Of a stretch of 15,982 nucleotides of DNA, positions 1-7,488 are shown piece after piece. This DNA comes from Caldifarciminota bacterium UBA3079 (lineage in GTDB: Bacteria; Hydrothermota; Tepidihabitantia; Tepidihabitantales; Tepidihabitantaceae), in the NCBI GenBank assembly GCA_002366635.1, contig DFBN01000101.1, positions 1-15,982 of the forward strand, read 5' to 3'. Under the pieces are notes generated by a model, which had not been told where the DNA came from, did not search any database, and saw only the letters and a list, made by a program, of their open reading frames with translations. How positions within the stretch are numbered: the first letter of the stretch is position 1; every line of letters starts with the position of its first letter. Made by a program: the position numbers and the translations under genes.

Positions 1-231
1 CGAATCCATTCCCGAAACAATCCCCGATACCAAACCCAATTTTAGTCCGGTTTTTGACAAAAGAAACCTTTGGCTATGCCTGAACAGCCGCTGGCTCGTT
101 GGAAAACCGAGGTGCATTCAGCTTCGTGCCCACTATAGCCAGTTGAACTTCCGTTGTTTTCTCCGGCATGAGAAGTCTTGCGCTCAACCTGCGAACACGC
201 CCTCAAGAAGAACCCGCAGCTACACCCACTA
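1..231. other. Gene-free left edge
   Basis: No supported gene lies here. A plus-strand frame is open from base 2 to a TGA near base 234, but its translation is rich in Cys, Arg and Trp and resembles no family I know. On the minus strand a 31-codon ATG frame (74-169) has no convincing ribosome binding site. No RNA gene or repeat was recognised. The stretch may be the tail of an upstream intergenic region or a decayed gene. Confidence 0.5.
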
Positions 232-260
232 TTGACCCCGCAACCGGTTTCGGGTATAAA
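232..260 (+). promoter_or_regulatory. Sigma-70 type promoter of the RadC-N/type IIG unit
   Basis: TTGACC (232-237) and TATAAA (255-260) are separated by 17 bases, so each hexamer matches consensus at five of six positions with ideal spacing. Transcription should begin near base 267. That leaves a leader of about 47 bases before the TTG at 314, and places the alternative TTG at 272 only about five bases from the transcript end. Confidence 0.7.
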
Positions 261-313
261 AGATGTAATGCTTGTTCCAGGTAACCTCGTCGGTCTTGAA
301 AAGGGATGTCACT

Positions 314-628
314 TTGTTCGATAGCTGGACGCATCCGGGTGGAAAGCTGCGCGAGCAAGGCGCAGCGAGCCTGAGCGACAAGGAGTTGCTCGCCATAATA
401 ATCTCTCCAGGGATCAAGGACAAACCAGCCGAGGCAATCGCCGAAGAAGTCCTTGAGAAGTTCGGGTCACTTGAAGGACTCGCCAATCAACCCTTAGAAA
501 AGCTATTGGAAATCAAGGGGCTGTCTGATAGGAAGATTATTCGGATAGCTGCTGCATACGAACTTGCACTGCGATTGGCTGACAGAAAAGGGAAATCAAC
601 AGATGAGGAAAAAGACCAAACTTACTGA
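314..628 (+). CDS. RadC N-terminal domain protein (UPF0758 HhH domain only)
   Basis: This 104-residue protein matches the N-terminal domain of RadC/UPF0758 proteins. It has the early LREQGAASLSDKELLAIII block, where family members read REKLL..GA..LSD.ELLAI, followed by a helix-hairpin-helix segment around LEIKGLSDRKIIRIAAAYEL. It stops where full-length RadC would continue into the metal-binding MPN/JAB domain with its HxH..D motif, so that domain is absent. The TTG at 314 is chosen because AAGGGA lies about seven bases upstream and the promoter predicts a transcript start near 267. An in-frame TAA at 266 blocks longer forms; TTG at 272 is the alternative. The gene overlaps the restriction enzyme gene by 26 bases, implying translational coupling. 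By family, the domain probably binds branched or distorted DNA; the role beside a restriction enzyme is inferred. Confidence 0.8.
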   Translation: MFDSWTHPGGKLREQGAASLSDKELLAIIISPGIKDKPAEAIAEEVLEKFGSLEGLANQPLEKLLEIKGLSDRKIIRIAAAYELALRLADRKGKSTDEEKDQTY

Positions 629-3600
629 AAAGCCAACGCGCATACCCGATATCCGCAAGACCCATTGGGATAAACCCATTGCCAAATACCTGCGCCAAGT
701 CAAGCCGCTGAAAAGCGAATCTGCCCGTTCACACCTGTTCGCTATGCTTGTGCACGAGCTCTTGGGCTTGGAACCAGGCTTTATAGAATCATATGTCGCC
801 GGGATTGAGAAATTCCTGAAAGTCAAGCAGAAGGACCGGATTCTTAGAGGAAGGGTGGACAACCTTTTTGGCAATGTAGTAATTGAGTTTGAAGCAAATA
901 TCCTGAAAAAGAAAGCTGAAGCCGAAGGGCAATTGCGCCGCTATGTAGCTATCCTCTGGTCTCAGGAAAAGCCGGATGCCCGCATTCCATACCTTTGCAT
1001 TGCTACCGACGGCGTCCGTTTCCTCACCTATTCGCCCAAGTTGGGAAAACCGAAAGCAAAGGAAATAAATTCTGATGTGATAGACCTGCAGGTTCTGGAA
1101 GAAACCGACTGGACAAAGCTTAAACCAGAAGAGGTCTTCTTCTGGCTTGACCGTTACTTTCTGCGCAAGGAACCTCTACATCCAACCAGCGAAGCAATCG
1201 TTAAAGACTTTGGGACAAAAAGCCATGCCTTCCAGACTGCAACAAACACCCTTCTTGCGCTTTGGCAAGAACTTAAGACCCAGAGCACCTTTGCGGTAAT
1301 ATTCGATAGTTGGGACAAGTACTTGAAAATCGTTTATGGGAGCGAGGTCGCTGGAGACGAGCTTTTCATCCGACATACTTATCTCGCTACGCTTGCAAAG
1401 CTCATGGCCTGGATGCGCATCAGCGAAACCAAGACCCTGCCGGATGATGAACAGATTCTCGAAATGCTTGAAGGGGAACTATTCAAGAGGCAGGGGGTAG
1501 AGAACTTCATCGAAGAGGACTTTTTCTCCTGGCTGGCGCGCAAAGGAGCGCAAAGAATCGGAGTAGATATTGTTCGCCGGCTTTTCAGTCTTCTACAGAG
1601 CTACCACTTGCGTGAACTTTCTGAAGATGTTTTGAAATCGCTGTATCAGGAACTTGTTGACCCGGCGACCCGTCACGACCTCGGAGAATTCTACACACCC
1701 GACTGGCTTGCTCATCGCATCGTCCGCAAACTGCTGGATGAGAATCCTCAAGGTTCGTTCTTGGACCCGGCTTGCGGTTCCGGCACATTCCTCTACCTTG
1801 CAATCCGGGAGAAAATAGCCAGGCTGGGCCGTTCACGCGCCACCTTGAATCACATCCGCGAATCTGTCCACGGTGCTGATGTCCATCCGCTCGCAGTAAT
1901 CATCGCCAAGACCAACTATGTCCTTGCCTTAGGAGATTTACTCAAGAAACGCAAGAAGCCGATTGCCGTCCCCATTTATTTGGCAAATACGGTCAAGCTG
2001 CCTGAATACAAAGGTCAAACAGAGGTTGCGCAAACTTTGGCAAGTGGCGAGACGGTTGTCCTATCCCCAGGTTATGAGGTCGAACTGGATGGTGCAACGG
2101 TCAGACTCCCTTCAAAAACCCTGGAAGAACCTGGACTGTATGACCTGTCAGTCGAACTGGTGAAGGAATTTGCCCGGCAGAACAAAGGTAGGCGAATTAC
2201 GATTACGCTTGACTCCTTCCATAACTTTCTTACCGCTCAGCGCTTTCCGGCAGCAAACGATGAAACCCTGGTTCAAAACCTGTTTGCCATCGCCGATGCA
2301 CTCAAGCATTTCATTGACAAAGAACGGGACACGATTTGGGCATTTGTGCTCAAAAACATCTACAAACCACTGTTCTTCAGGCGCAAGTTTGATTTCGTGG
2401 TCGGCAATCCTCCCTGGATTGCATACCGATACTTTGAGCCCGGGTATCAGAAATTCCTGAAGCATCAAACCACAAGAACCTATCACATACTCAAAGCGCG
2501 GGGAGAACACGTCCCCCATCTTGAAATCGCGTCGCTGTTTCTAGTTCACTCGGCTGACTACTACCTGAAGCCAAAAGGCACAATAGCATTCGTAATGCCT
2601 AAGAGTCTGTTCAGTGCTGACCAGCATGACGGCATCCGCCGACGCAGCTTCATATTATCCTTTGACACCGGTTACGGTCTGTTCTGGCGCGAGATTTGGG
2701 ACTGCGAAGGGGTCGAGCCTTTGTTCAATGTCCCTTCATGCGTTCTCATAGCGGACAAAAGGGAATACACCGGAATGAAATACCCTGTATCGGGTCAGAT
2801 TCTGAGCGGCAAACTGAACCGCAAGAACGCTTCACTCCTAGAAGCTGAAACTGCGCTCACCATAGACAAAGTTAAAATATCGCTCCAAATCCAAGGCAAG
2901 CGCTCATACTGGACAACCGGCAAAGGCGGCGCAACAGTAAGAACAAGTTATTACAAGTCTCGATTTGCTGAAGGCGCAATAATCGTGCCCCGGTCGTTCT
3001 GGTTCGTTCAGATAAAGCCATCGCCACTTGGCTTTGACCCTGATTTACCGCCGCTGGAAACCGCAGACCGCGCCCGGAAGCAAGCAAAGCCCGCATACAA
3101 ATCGGTTTTTCTAAAAGGCACAGTTGAAAGCCGATTTCTATATGCAACACTTCTTTCAACCGATTTGCTACCTTTCGGCCATCTTGGCTACCGATTGGTT
3201 GTGCTACCAATCGAGCCGGAGAGAGACAACTTTAAGCTCGTGGATGCTGAAAAGGCTAGGAATCATGGCTACTACCATCTGGCAGAATGGCTTGAAACTG
3301 CGGAAGCGGAATGGACAAAACGCCGCACCTCAAAGGCAGAACAGATTTCCGCATTAGGGTGGCTGGACTACCGCAAGAATCTTACAAGTCAGAACCCTCG
3401 GGCGAAGTATCGAGTACTCTACCCTGACGTAAACAGAATCATGTTAGCCTCCGTGACAAATCCATCTGAACGGATGGTCTTCAGAATTGGCGAGCAGCGA
3501 GTCGTGACCAGCAATTTCTTAGCGGACTGCACGACTTATGCGCTAGATACAAATAGCAGACTTGAAGCACTATTCCTAGTGGCGACGCTTAACTCACGAA

Positions 3601-3890
3601 TCGTCGACAGCTATCTGCAGCCCTTCCGCCGCAAGAAGCAGAAACAACATCCTCATGTTGTGAAGAAGGTATTTGATGTGGCACCCATCCCACTATACGA
3701 CGGCGGGAATCCACATCACAGAGAACTTGCAGAATTGGGAAAGAAGTGTCATGATAAGGTAAAGAAGTGGATTGCTGCCGGCGGGCCGGGCAATATCAAA
3801 AGCATCGGCAAGCTGCGCGCAATGGTGCGGGAAATGCTCAAGCCCGAACTAACCGAAATAGACAAACTGGTTGAAACAATCCTGAAATAG
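603..3890 (+). CDS. Type IIG-like restriction endonuclease/adenine methyltransferase (Eco57I family)
   Basis: This 1095-residue single-chain restriction-modification enzyme probably both cleaves and N6-adenine-methylates DNA. The N-terminal part holds a PD-(D/E)xK-like nuclease core: D86 in GRVDNLFG, eight residues, then E95-F-E97 in VVIEFEAN. A helical connector follows. The methyltransferase domain has the segment LGEFYTPDWLAHRIV (motif X-like), motif I DPACGSG starting at D388, and catalytic motif IV NPPW starting at N602. The rest, with aromatic-rich and basic stretches to the C-terminus, would be the target recognition domain. The start is ATG 603 with AAGGGA about ten bases upstream; a TTG 13 codons earlier is less likely. 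No separate specificity or helicase gene is seen, which fits a stand-alone type IIG or orphan enzyme. The nuclease third position is Glu rather than Lys, as in BamHI, so cleavage is plausible but unproven. Recognition sequence unknown. Confidence 0.88.
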   Translation: MRKKTKLTEKPTRIPDIRKTHWDKPIAKYLRQVKPLKSESARSHLFAMLVHELLGLEPGFIESYVAGIEKFLKVKQKDRILRGRVDNLFGNVVIEFEANILKKKAEAEGQLRRYVAILWSQEKPDARIPYLCIATDGVRFLTYSPKLGKPKAKEINSDVIDLQVLEETDWTKLKPEEVFFWLDRYFLRKEPLHPTSEAIVKDFGTKSHAFQTATNTLLALWQELKTQSTFAVIFDSWDKYLKIVYGSEVAGDELFIRHTYLATLAKLMAWMRISETKTLPDDEQILEMLEGELFKRQGVENFIEEDFFSWLARKGAQRIGVDIVRRLFSLLQSYHLRELSEDVLKSLYQELVDPATRHDLGEFYTPDWLAHRIVRKLLDENPQGSFLDPACGSGTFLYLAIREKIARLGRSRATLNHIRESVHGADVHPLAVIIAKTNYVLALGDLLKKRKKPIAVPIYLANTVKLPEYKGQTEVAQTLASGETVVLSPGYEVELDGATVRLPSKTLEEPGLYDLSVELVKEFARQNKGRRITITLDSFHNFLTAQRFPAANDETLVQNLFAIADALKHFIDKERDTIWAFVLKNIYKPLFFRRKFDFVVGNPPWIAYRYFEPGYQKFLKHQTTRTYHILKARGEHVPHLEIASLFLVHSADYYLKPKGTIAFVMPKSLFSADQHDGIRRRSFILSFDTGYGLFWREIWDCEGVEPLFNVPSCVLIADKREYTGMKYPVSGQILSGKLNRKNASLLEAETALTIDKVKISLQIQGKRSYWTTGKGGATVRTSYYKSRFAEGAIIVPRSFWFVQIKPSPLGFDPDLPPLETADRARKQAKPAYKSVFLKGTVESRFLYATLLSTDLLPFGHLGYRLVVLPIEPERDNFKLVDAEKARNHGYYHLAEWLETAEAEWTKRRTSKAEQISALGWLDYRKNLTSQNPRAKYRVLYPDVNRIMLASVTNPSERMVFRIGEQRVVTSNFLADCTTYALDTNSRLEALFLVATLNSRIVDSYLQPFRRKKQKQHPHVVKKVFDVAPIPLYDGGNPHHRELAELGKKCHDKVKKWIAAGGPGNIKSIGKLRAMVREMLKPELTEIDKLVETILK

Positions 3891-3917
3891 CAACGACTGT
3901 TTTCTAAGCAGCCGTTG
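3891..3917. terminator. Inverted repeat between convergent genes, possible bidirectional terminator
   Basis: Arms CAACGACTG (3891-3899) and CAGCCGTTG (3909-3917) pair over nine bases with one A-C mismatch around a nine-base loop, directly after the stop codon of the restriction enzyme gene. No T-tract follows on either strand, so intrinsic termination would be weak. The location between convergent genes is the main argument. Confidence 0.3.
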
Positions 3918-3935
3918 GTCAGCTTCGGCGCTGCT

Positions 3936-4214
3936 CTACCTCCTGATAACCACCTTCTGCCTGACACCGGTTTTGCTCCGGGCAAAGTAAACCCCGGCCG
4001 GAACATGCTGCAAATCATTCGCACCCGGCTGAAGCTCAGCTACTTTTCGGCCGGTCACATCCAGCAGCACAGTTTGACTGATTCCATTAAGATAAAGAAT
4101 TCCCACAGCCGGGTTTGGCCAGACAAGCCCTTTTTCTCCTATCGGTGCGGATACCACTCCGGCACCAAGCAACATCAAAACGACTACGCGCATAGCACTC
4201 ACGAAAGCTGTCAT
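3936..4214 (-). CDS. Secreted mini-protein: signal peptide plus T9SS type A sorting domain
   Basis: This 92-residue protein starts with a hydrophobic signal sequence (MTAFVSAMRVVVLMLLGAGVVSA, cleavage expected near residue 23). The rest is almost entirely a Por-secretion/T9SS type A C-terminal sorting domain: WPNP opening, VLLDVTGRKV strand, PAGVYFAR, and closing VVIRR. In this family the domain normally sits at the end of a large secreted protein and directs passage through the type IX system; here no cargo domain lies between it and the signal peptide. The ATG has AGG five bases upstream; an ATG seven codons later would give a shorter signal peptide. It has its own promoter and converges with the restriction enzyme gene. 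It may be a remnant of a larger gene or a genuine minimal surface protein. Confidence 0.72.
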   Translation of the reverse strand: MTAFVSAMRVVVLMLLGAGVVSAPIGEKGLVWPNPAVGILYLNGISQTVLLDVTGRKVAELQPGANDLQHVPAGVYFARSKTGVRQKVVIRR

Positions 4215-4232
4215 AATTACCTACTCTAATCT

Positions 4233-4261
4233 ATCTTAACCGCTTTTACGATTCCTGTCCA
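4233..4261 (-). promoter_or_regulatory. Promoter of the T9SS-domain mini-gene
   Basis: Read on the minus strand, TGGACA (4261-4256) and TAAGAT (4238-4233) are spaced by 17 bases, and transcription would start about 12 bases before the ATG at 4214. The hexamers match consensus at five and four of six positions. It lies back to back with the plus-strand promoter at 4290-4317. Confidence 0.45.
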
Positions 4262-4289
4262 GACCTCTTTTGTCAAATCTCAACCGCGC

Positions 4290-4317
4290 TTGACAAAAAC
4301 CCCCCTATTGCTATAAC
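4290..4317 (+). promoter_or_regulatory. Promoter of the small membrane protein gene
   Basis: A perfect TTGACA (4290-4295) is followed after 16 bases by TATAAC (4312-4317). The expected transcript start near 4323-4325 is at or just upstream of the AGGAG ribosome binding site at 4323-4327, so the leader is very short. Confidence 0.6.
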
Positions 4318-4335
4318 CTACTAGGAGTTGAACCG

Positions 4336-4608
4336 ATGCATTTAGTTCATGGAATCCTCATATTTTCCGCTGTGGTAGGTGGTTTACTCCACCTGTTTTT
4401 CACGGTATGGATTCTCGGTGATGCGGCTGACTACGGGGTATCAGCGTGGTACGCTGTTGGCGCATTTTTCGTAGGCCCGGTTGTCGTGCCGCTGTATCTT
4501 GCGCTGAGGGCCAGGGGTGAAGCCAAGAAAGAAATATGGCCCTGGGTCGTTTATATCATCTATATACTTATGCTGGTCGCAATGTTTATTACGGCATCAG
4601 CCCACTAG
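4336..4608 (+). CDS. Small three-helix membrane protein, function unknown
   Basis: This 90-residue protein is mostly membrane-embedded. Helices lie at about residues 5-28 (ILIFSAVVGGLLHLFFTVWI), 36-58 (VSAWYAVGAFFVGPVVVPLYLAL) and 68-86 (WPWVVYIIYILMLVAMFI). A basic loop (ALRARGEAKKE) between the last two should face the cytoplasm. The start is well supported by AGGAG eight bases upstream and a strong promoter. I do not recognise the family. It lies between the T9SS-domain mini-gene (divergent) and the prfA operon, which has its own promoter, so it is probably a single-gene unit. No terminator is evident after it. Confidence 0.75.
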   Translation: MHLVHGILIFSAVVGGLLHLFFTVWILGDAADYGVSAWYAVGAFFVGPVVVPLYLALRARGEAKKEIWPWVVYIIYILMLVAMFITASAH

Positions 4609-4624
4609 ACCCTGGTTTACCTGC

Positions 4625-4652
4625 TTGACAACGCTGTCTGCAAAAGGATAAT
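4625..4652 (+). promoter_or_regulatory. Promoter of the prfA-pgsA operon
   Basis: A perfect TTGACA (4625-4630) and GATAAT (4647-4652, five of six) are separated by 16 bases. The transcript would start near 4659, giving a leader of about 70 bases. A small perfect hairpin, CTGCT-ATT-AGCAG (4696-4708), lies in that leader upstream of the ribosome binding site AGGAAA. Confidence 0.6.
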
Positions 4653-4728
4653 CACCCGTGTTGTCTGAATCTCATCTCGCCGGAAACATCATCCGCTGCT
4701 ATTAGCAGACCTCAACAGGAAAGTATCA

Positions 4729-5823
4729 ATGCCAACCTCTGCAGAAGGATTCAAGCGAAGACTCGGACCGATAATTGAGCGTGCCCGAGAACTTGAAACC
4801 AGGCTCGGCGACCCGAACCTGACCCAGGACCCGGCCCAGCTCAAACAGCTCACCCGGGATTACCGCCGTGCAACCGCATTGCTGACCAGATTGAGTGAGT
4901 ATGAACAGATAGAAAAAGAGACTCGCGACACCGAGGCAATGCTTCATGAAACAGATGATGCTGAAATGCACGAGCTTACCCGAATCGAACTGACAAAACT
5001 CAACAAGAAGCTTGCCCGACTGGAAGCCGAATTGAAGACTGCCCTTCTGCCCCGCTCGCCTGACTGGGACAAGAACTGCATTATCGAAATAAGGCCTGCG
5101 GCCGGGGGCGAAGAATCTGCGCTCTTTACCGGTAACCTCTTCCGGATGTATTCGAAATTCGCAGAAAGACATCACCTGAAACTGGAAGTGATGAACTCCC
5201 GTCCCAGCGAACTCAAAGGTTTCAAGGAAATGACATTTGCAGTAGAAGGTCCTGAACCTTACCGGTTTTTCAGGTTTGAAAGCGGAGTCCACCGTGTCCA
5301 GCGCGTGCCTGAAACAGAAGCGTCGGGCCGGATTCATACCTCGACCGTTACCGTTGCGGTTCTGCCCGAACCCGAAGAAGTTGAACTCAAAATAGACTCG
5401 GATGACCTGCGCATTGATGTATTCCACTCTTCCGGTCATGGGGGCCAACATGTTAATGTCACCGATTCTGCCGTGCGCATCACCCACATCCCGACCGGCA
5501 TCGTAGTCACTTGCCAGGACGAACGCTCCCAGGGCCGCAACAAAGCAAGGGCGATGAAAGTACTCAGGGCACGGTTGCTCGAAGCAAAACGCAAAGAAGA
5601 GCATTCACGCACTGCCCAAACCAGGCGTAAGCAAATCGGGGCCGGTGACCGGAGTGAAAAAATCCGCACCTATAATTTCCCTCAGAATCGTGTCACCGAC
5701 CACCGCATCGGCCTTTCGGTATATTCACTGGATACAATTCTGGGAGGGAACCTGGACTTGGTATTCGACAAACTGGAACAAGCCGAAGCAGAAATCGCCC
5801 CAACACAAAACAATGAATCATGA
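4729..5823 (+). CDS. prfA: Peptide chain release factor 1
   Basis: This cytoplasmic release factor of 364 residues reads UAA and UAG in the ribosomal A site and triggers peptide release. The codon-recognition tripeptide is PET (P194-T196) in [14 protein letters not shown], the RF1 form (PxT), not the SPF of RF2. The catalytic loop is [10 protein letters not shown] with GGQ at 238-240; Q240 is the residue methylated by PrmC. The length and the charged coiled N-terminal domain are normal for RF1. AGGAAA precedes the ATG. It is the first gene of the operon and overlaps prmC, which encodes the enzyme modifying its GGQ glutamine. Confidence 0.97.
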   Translation: MPTSAEGFKRRLGPIIERARELETRLGDPNLTQDPAQLKQLTRDYRRATALLTRLSEYEQIEKETRDTEAMLHETDDAEMHELTRIELTKLNKKLARLEAELKTALLPRSPDWDKNCIIEIRPAAGGEESALFTGNLFRMYSKFAERHHLKLEVMNSRPSELKGFKEMTFAVEGPEPYRFFRFESGVHRVQRVPETEASGRIHTSTVTVAVLPEPEEVELKIDSDDLRIDVFHSSGHGGQHVNVTDSAVRITHIPTGIVVTCQDERSQGRNKARAMKVLRARLLEAKRKEEHSRTAQTRRKQIGAGDRSEKIRTYNFPQNRVTDHRIGLSVYSLDTILGGNLDLVFDKLEQAEAEIAPTQNNES

Positions 5824-6646
5824 AGTTCTGACACCGGCAAGACTGATTCAAGCCGCAGCCAAACAAATCCCGGTTGCAGATGCTGAATTCCTGCTGATGA
5901 CCATCCTTGGACACAACCGTCATGAAATCTATCTTTGTGAAACCGATGCTCCGGCAAACGCCATAACATATTTTCATAACTCGGTCATAAAAGCGAAACA
6001 AGGCACACCGGTCCAGTATCTGGTTCATGATGCGCCGTTTCTGGATTTCTCGGTCTGGGTTGACGAGCGTGTGCTCATTCCAAGGCCTGAAACCGAAGAA
6101 CTGGTAACCAGGGCCACAAAAAAGATAAATGACCCGAGTTTAATCATTGACTTTGGGACCGGCTCTGGCTGCATAGCAATCGCACTTGCCCGATGTTTCC
6201 CAAAAGCAAGAATCATGGCAGTGGATGTTTCACAGAATGCGCTTGAAGTCGCCCGAATAAATATCATGAAACATGGCGTTTCTGGCCAGATAACCCTGAA
6301 ACATGCTTCAAGCCTTAGTGACCCAATCTTTGCCGGGTTCAAAGGCAAAATCAACCTGCTTATTTCCAACCCTCCATATATCCCGGCCCGGCGTCTGCCC
6401 GGCCTCGACACAAAAGTCCGAAATCATGAACCGAGAATCAGCCTTGATGGCGGGCCAAAAGGGATTAAAATTCTTCAGATGCTTATCAAAAAGGGACCAG
6501 AACTACTTGCCATTAACGGGCTTCTGGCCCTGGAAATCGATTCGGACCAGACCTGCTTGCTGAAGAGAATCGCACCAAAAGCGAATATAGAAAAAGACCT
6601 TGCAGATATGCCAAGGTATCTTTTCCTCCGCAAGGCGGACCAGTGA
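5813..6646 (+). CDS. prmC: Peptide chain release factor N5-glutamine methyltransferase
   Basis: This SAM-dependent methyltransferase of 277 residues (HemK family) modifies the GGQ glutamine of release factors. It has the N-terminal helical release-factor-binding domain (about residues 1-85), the conserved [12 protein letters not shown] segment, SAM motif I DFGTGSG (G115 onward), and the catalytic NPPY (N186-Y189) in [10 protein letters not shown]. The ATG at 5813 overlaps the end of prfA by 11 bases; an open frame runs further upstream inside prfA but would add residues foreign to the family. No clear Shine-Dalgarno is present, so translation is probably coupled to prfA. The C-terminal region ([14 protein letters not shown]) is complete. 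Confidence 0.95.
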   Translation: MNHEVLTPARLIQAAAKQIPVADAEFLLMTILGHNRHEIYLCETDAPANAITYFHNSVIKAKQGTPVQYLVHDAPFLDFSVWVDERVLIPRPETEELVTRATKKINDPSLIIDFGTGSGCIAIALARCFPKARIMAVDVSQNALEVARINIMKHGVSGQITLKHASSLSDPIFAGFKGKINLLISNPPYIPARRLPGLDTKVRNHEPRISLDGGPKGIKILQMLIKKGPELLAINGLLALEIDSDQTCLLKRIAPKANIEKDLADMPRYLFLRKADQ

Positions 6647-7488
6647 AAATAGGATTTCTGGTCAATCGGAGAAAACCGCAAGCAGCAGAATTTGTGCCCA
6701 AGATTGTCCAATGGCTCAAGTCAAAAGGGCATAAGCCGTTTTTAGCCGCAAGCACTGCCAACGCATTCAACCTGAAAACAGACTGCTGCCCGGCAGCACA
6801 GCTTGTGAGCCGGGTTGACCTTGTTGTTGCGCTTGGAGGTGATGGGACTATGCTACGAGCAGCCCGGCTTGTCGGCGCAAATAATATTCCGATAATGGGT
6901 GTAAACCTCGGTGGCCTCGGATTCCTGACCGAATTCTCATTAAAAGAAACCCGCCGCGGAATTGAAGCATTCATTCATGGAAAACATGCCGAAGAACAAA
7001 GAATGGTCATCTGCTGTCGCTACGGCACAAAAAAAGGCTTTGCCCTGAATGACTGTGCTATCAATATGGGTGCGGCAGGAAGGGTAATCGAAGTCATTGG
7101 CCGCATGTCCGGAAGTTTCATGAACAAGTTCGTGGGTGACGGTGTAGTTGTGGCAACACCGACCGGCTCAACCGCGTATTCGCTTGCTGCAGGAGGCCCG
7201 GTGGTTTATCCGACTATGGAAGCTCTCCTGCTCACCCCGATTGCACCTCATGCACTTGCGGCAAGGCCCTTGATTCTTCCGGCTGATGCTGAGCTTGAGC
7301 TCGAGCTCGGACCGACTTCAGAACCCGCTTTTCTCAACCTCGACGGCCAGAAAAGGTGGCAATTGGCCCCGGGAAAACCAATCAGGATATCCCGTGCCCC
7401 ATTCTCAATCCGGATTGTCACACCAAAAGGGAAAACCTACTACCGGATTCTGCGCGACAAAATGAAATGGAGCGGAAGCCAATCATAA
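6643..7488 (+). CDS. nadK: NAD kinase
   Basis: This enzyme of 281 residues phosphorylates NAD to NADP using ATP or polyphosphate. The sequence shows the family hallmark GGDGTM (G65 onward, with D67 the catalytic Asp), GVNLGGLGFLTEF (NADK glycine-rich loop), the ALNDCAI segment (N(D/E) motif) and TPTGSTAYSLAAGGP. The length is typical of bacterial NadK. The start is GTG at 6643, overlapping the prmC stop as GTGA, so translation is coupled. The recN ATG follows the TAA without any gap. Confidence 0.96.
   Translation: MKIGFLVNRRKPQAAEFVPKIVQWLKSKGHKPFLAASTANAFNLKTDCCPAAQLVSRVDLVVALGGDGTMLRAARLVGANNIPIMGVNLGGLGFLTEFSLKETRRGIEAFIHGKHAEEQRMVICCRYGTKKGFALNDCAINMGAAGRVIEVIGRMSGSFMNKFVGDGVVVATPTGSTAYSLAAGGPVVYPTMEALLLTPIAPHALAARPLILPADAELELELGPTSEPAFLNLDGQKRWQLAPGKPIRISRAPFSIRIVTPKGKTYYRILRDKMKWSGSQS

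Noticed and set aside
54..80. TTGACA near base 54 as a promoter
   Set aside because: The only possible -10 (TATGCC) is poor and lies at 15-base spacing, and no supported gene starts just downstream.
74..169. 31-codon minus-strand frame in the left gap
   Set aside because: No clear ribosome binding site, very short, and no recognisable family; chance frames of this size are common.
272..313. Longer form of the RadC-N protein from TTG 272
   Set aside because: The predicted transcript starts about five bases before it and there is no ribosome binding site, whereas TTG 314 has AAGGGA at good spacing.
5431..5448. His before GGQ in release factor 1
   Set aside because: The residue before GGQ varies among bacterial release factors, so this is not a functional anomaly.
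4726..5604. 292-codon minus-strand open frame opposite prfA
   Set aside because: It is the complement of a clearly conserved RF1 gene and is rich in Phe and Cys with no family resemblance.
5645..5812. Long N-terminal extension of prmC inside prfA
   Set aside because: The extra residues are Trp-rich out-of-frame translation of prfA and match nothing in PrmC; ATG 5813 gives the normal N-terminus.
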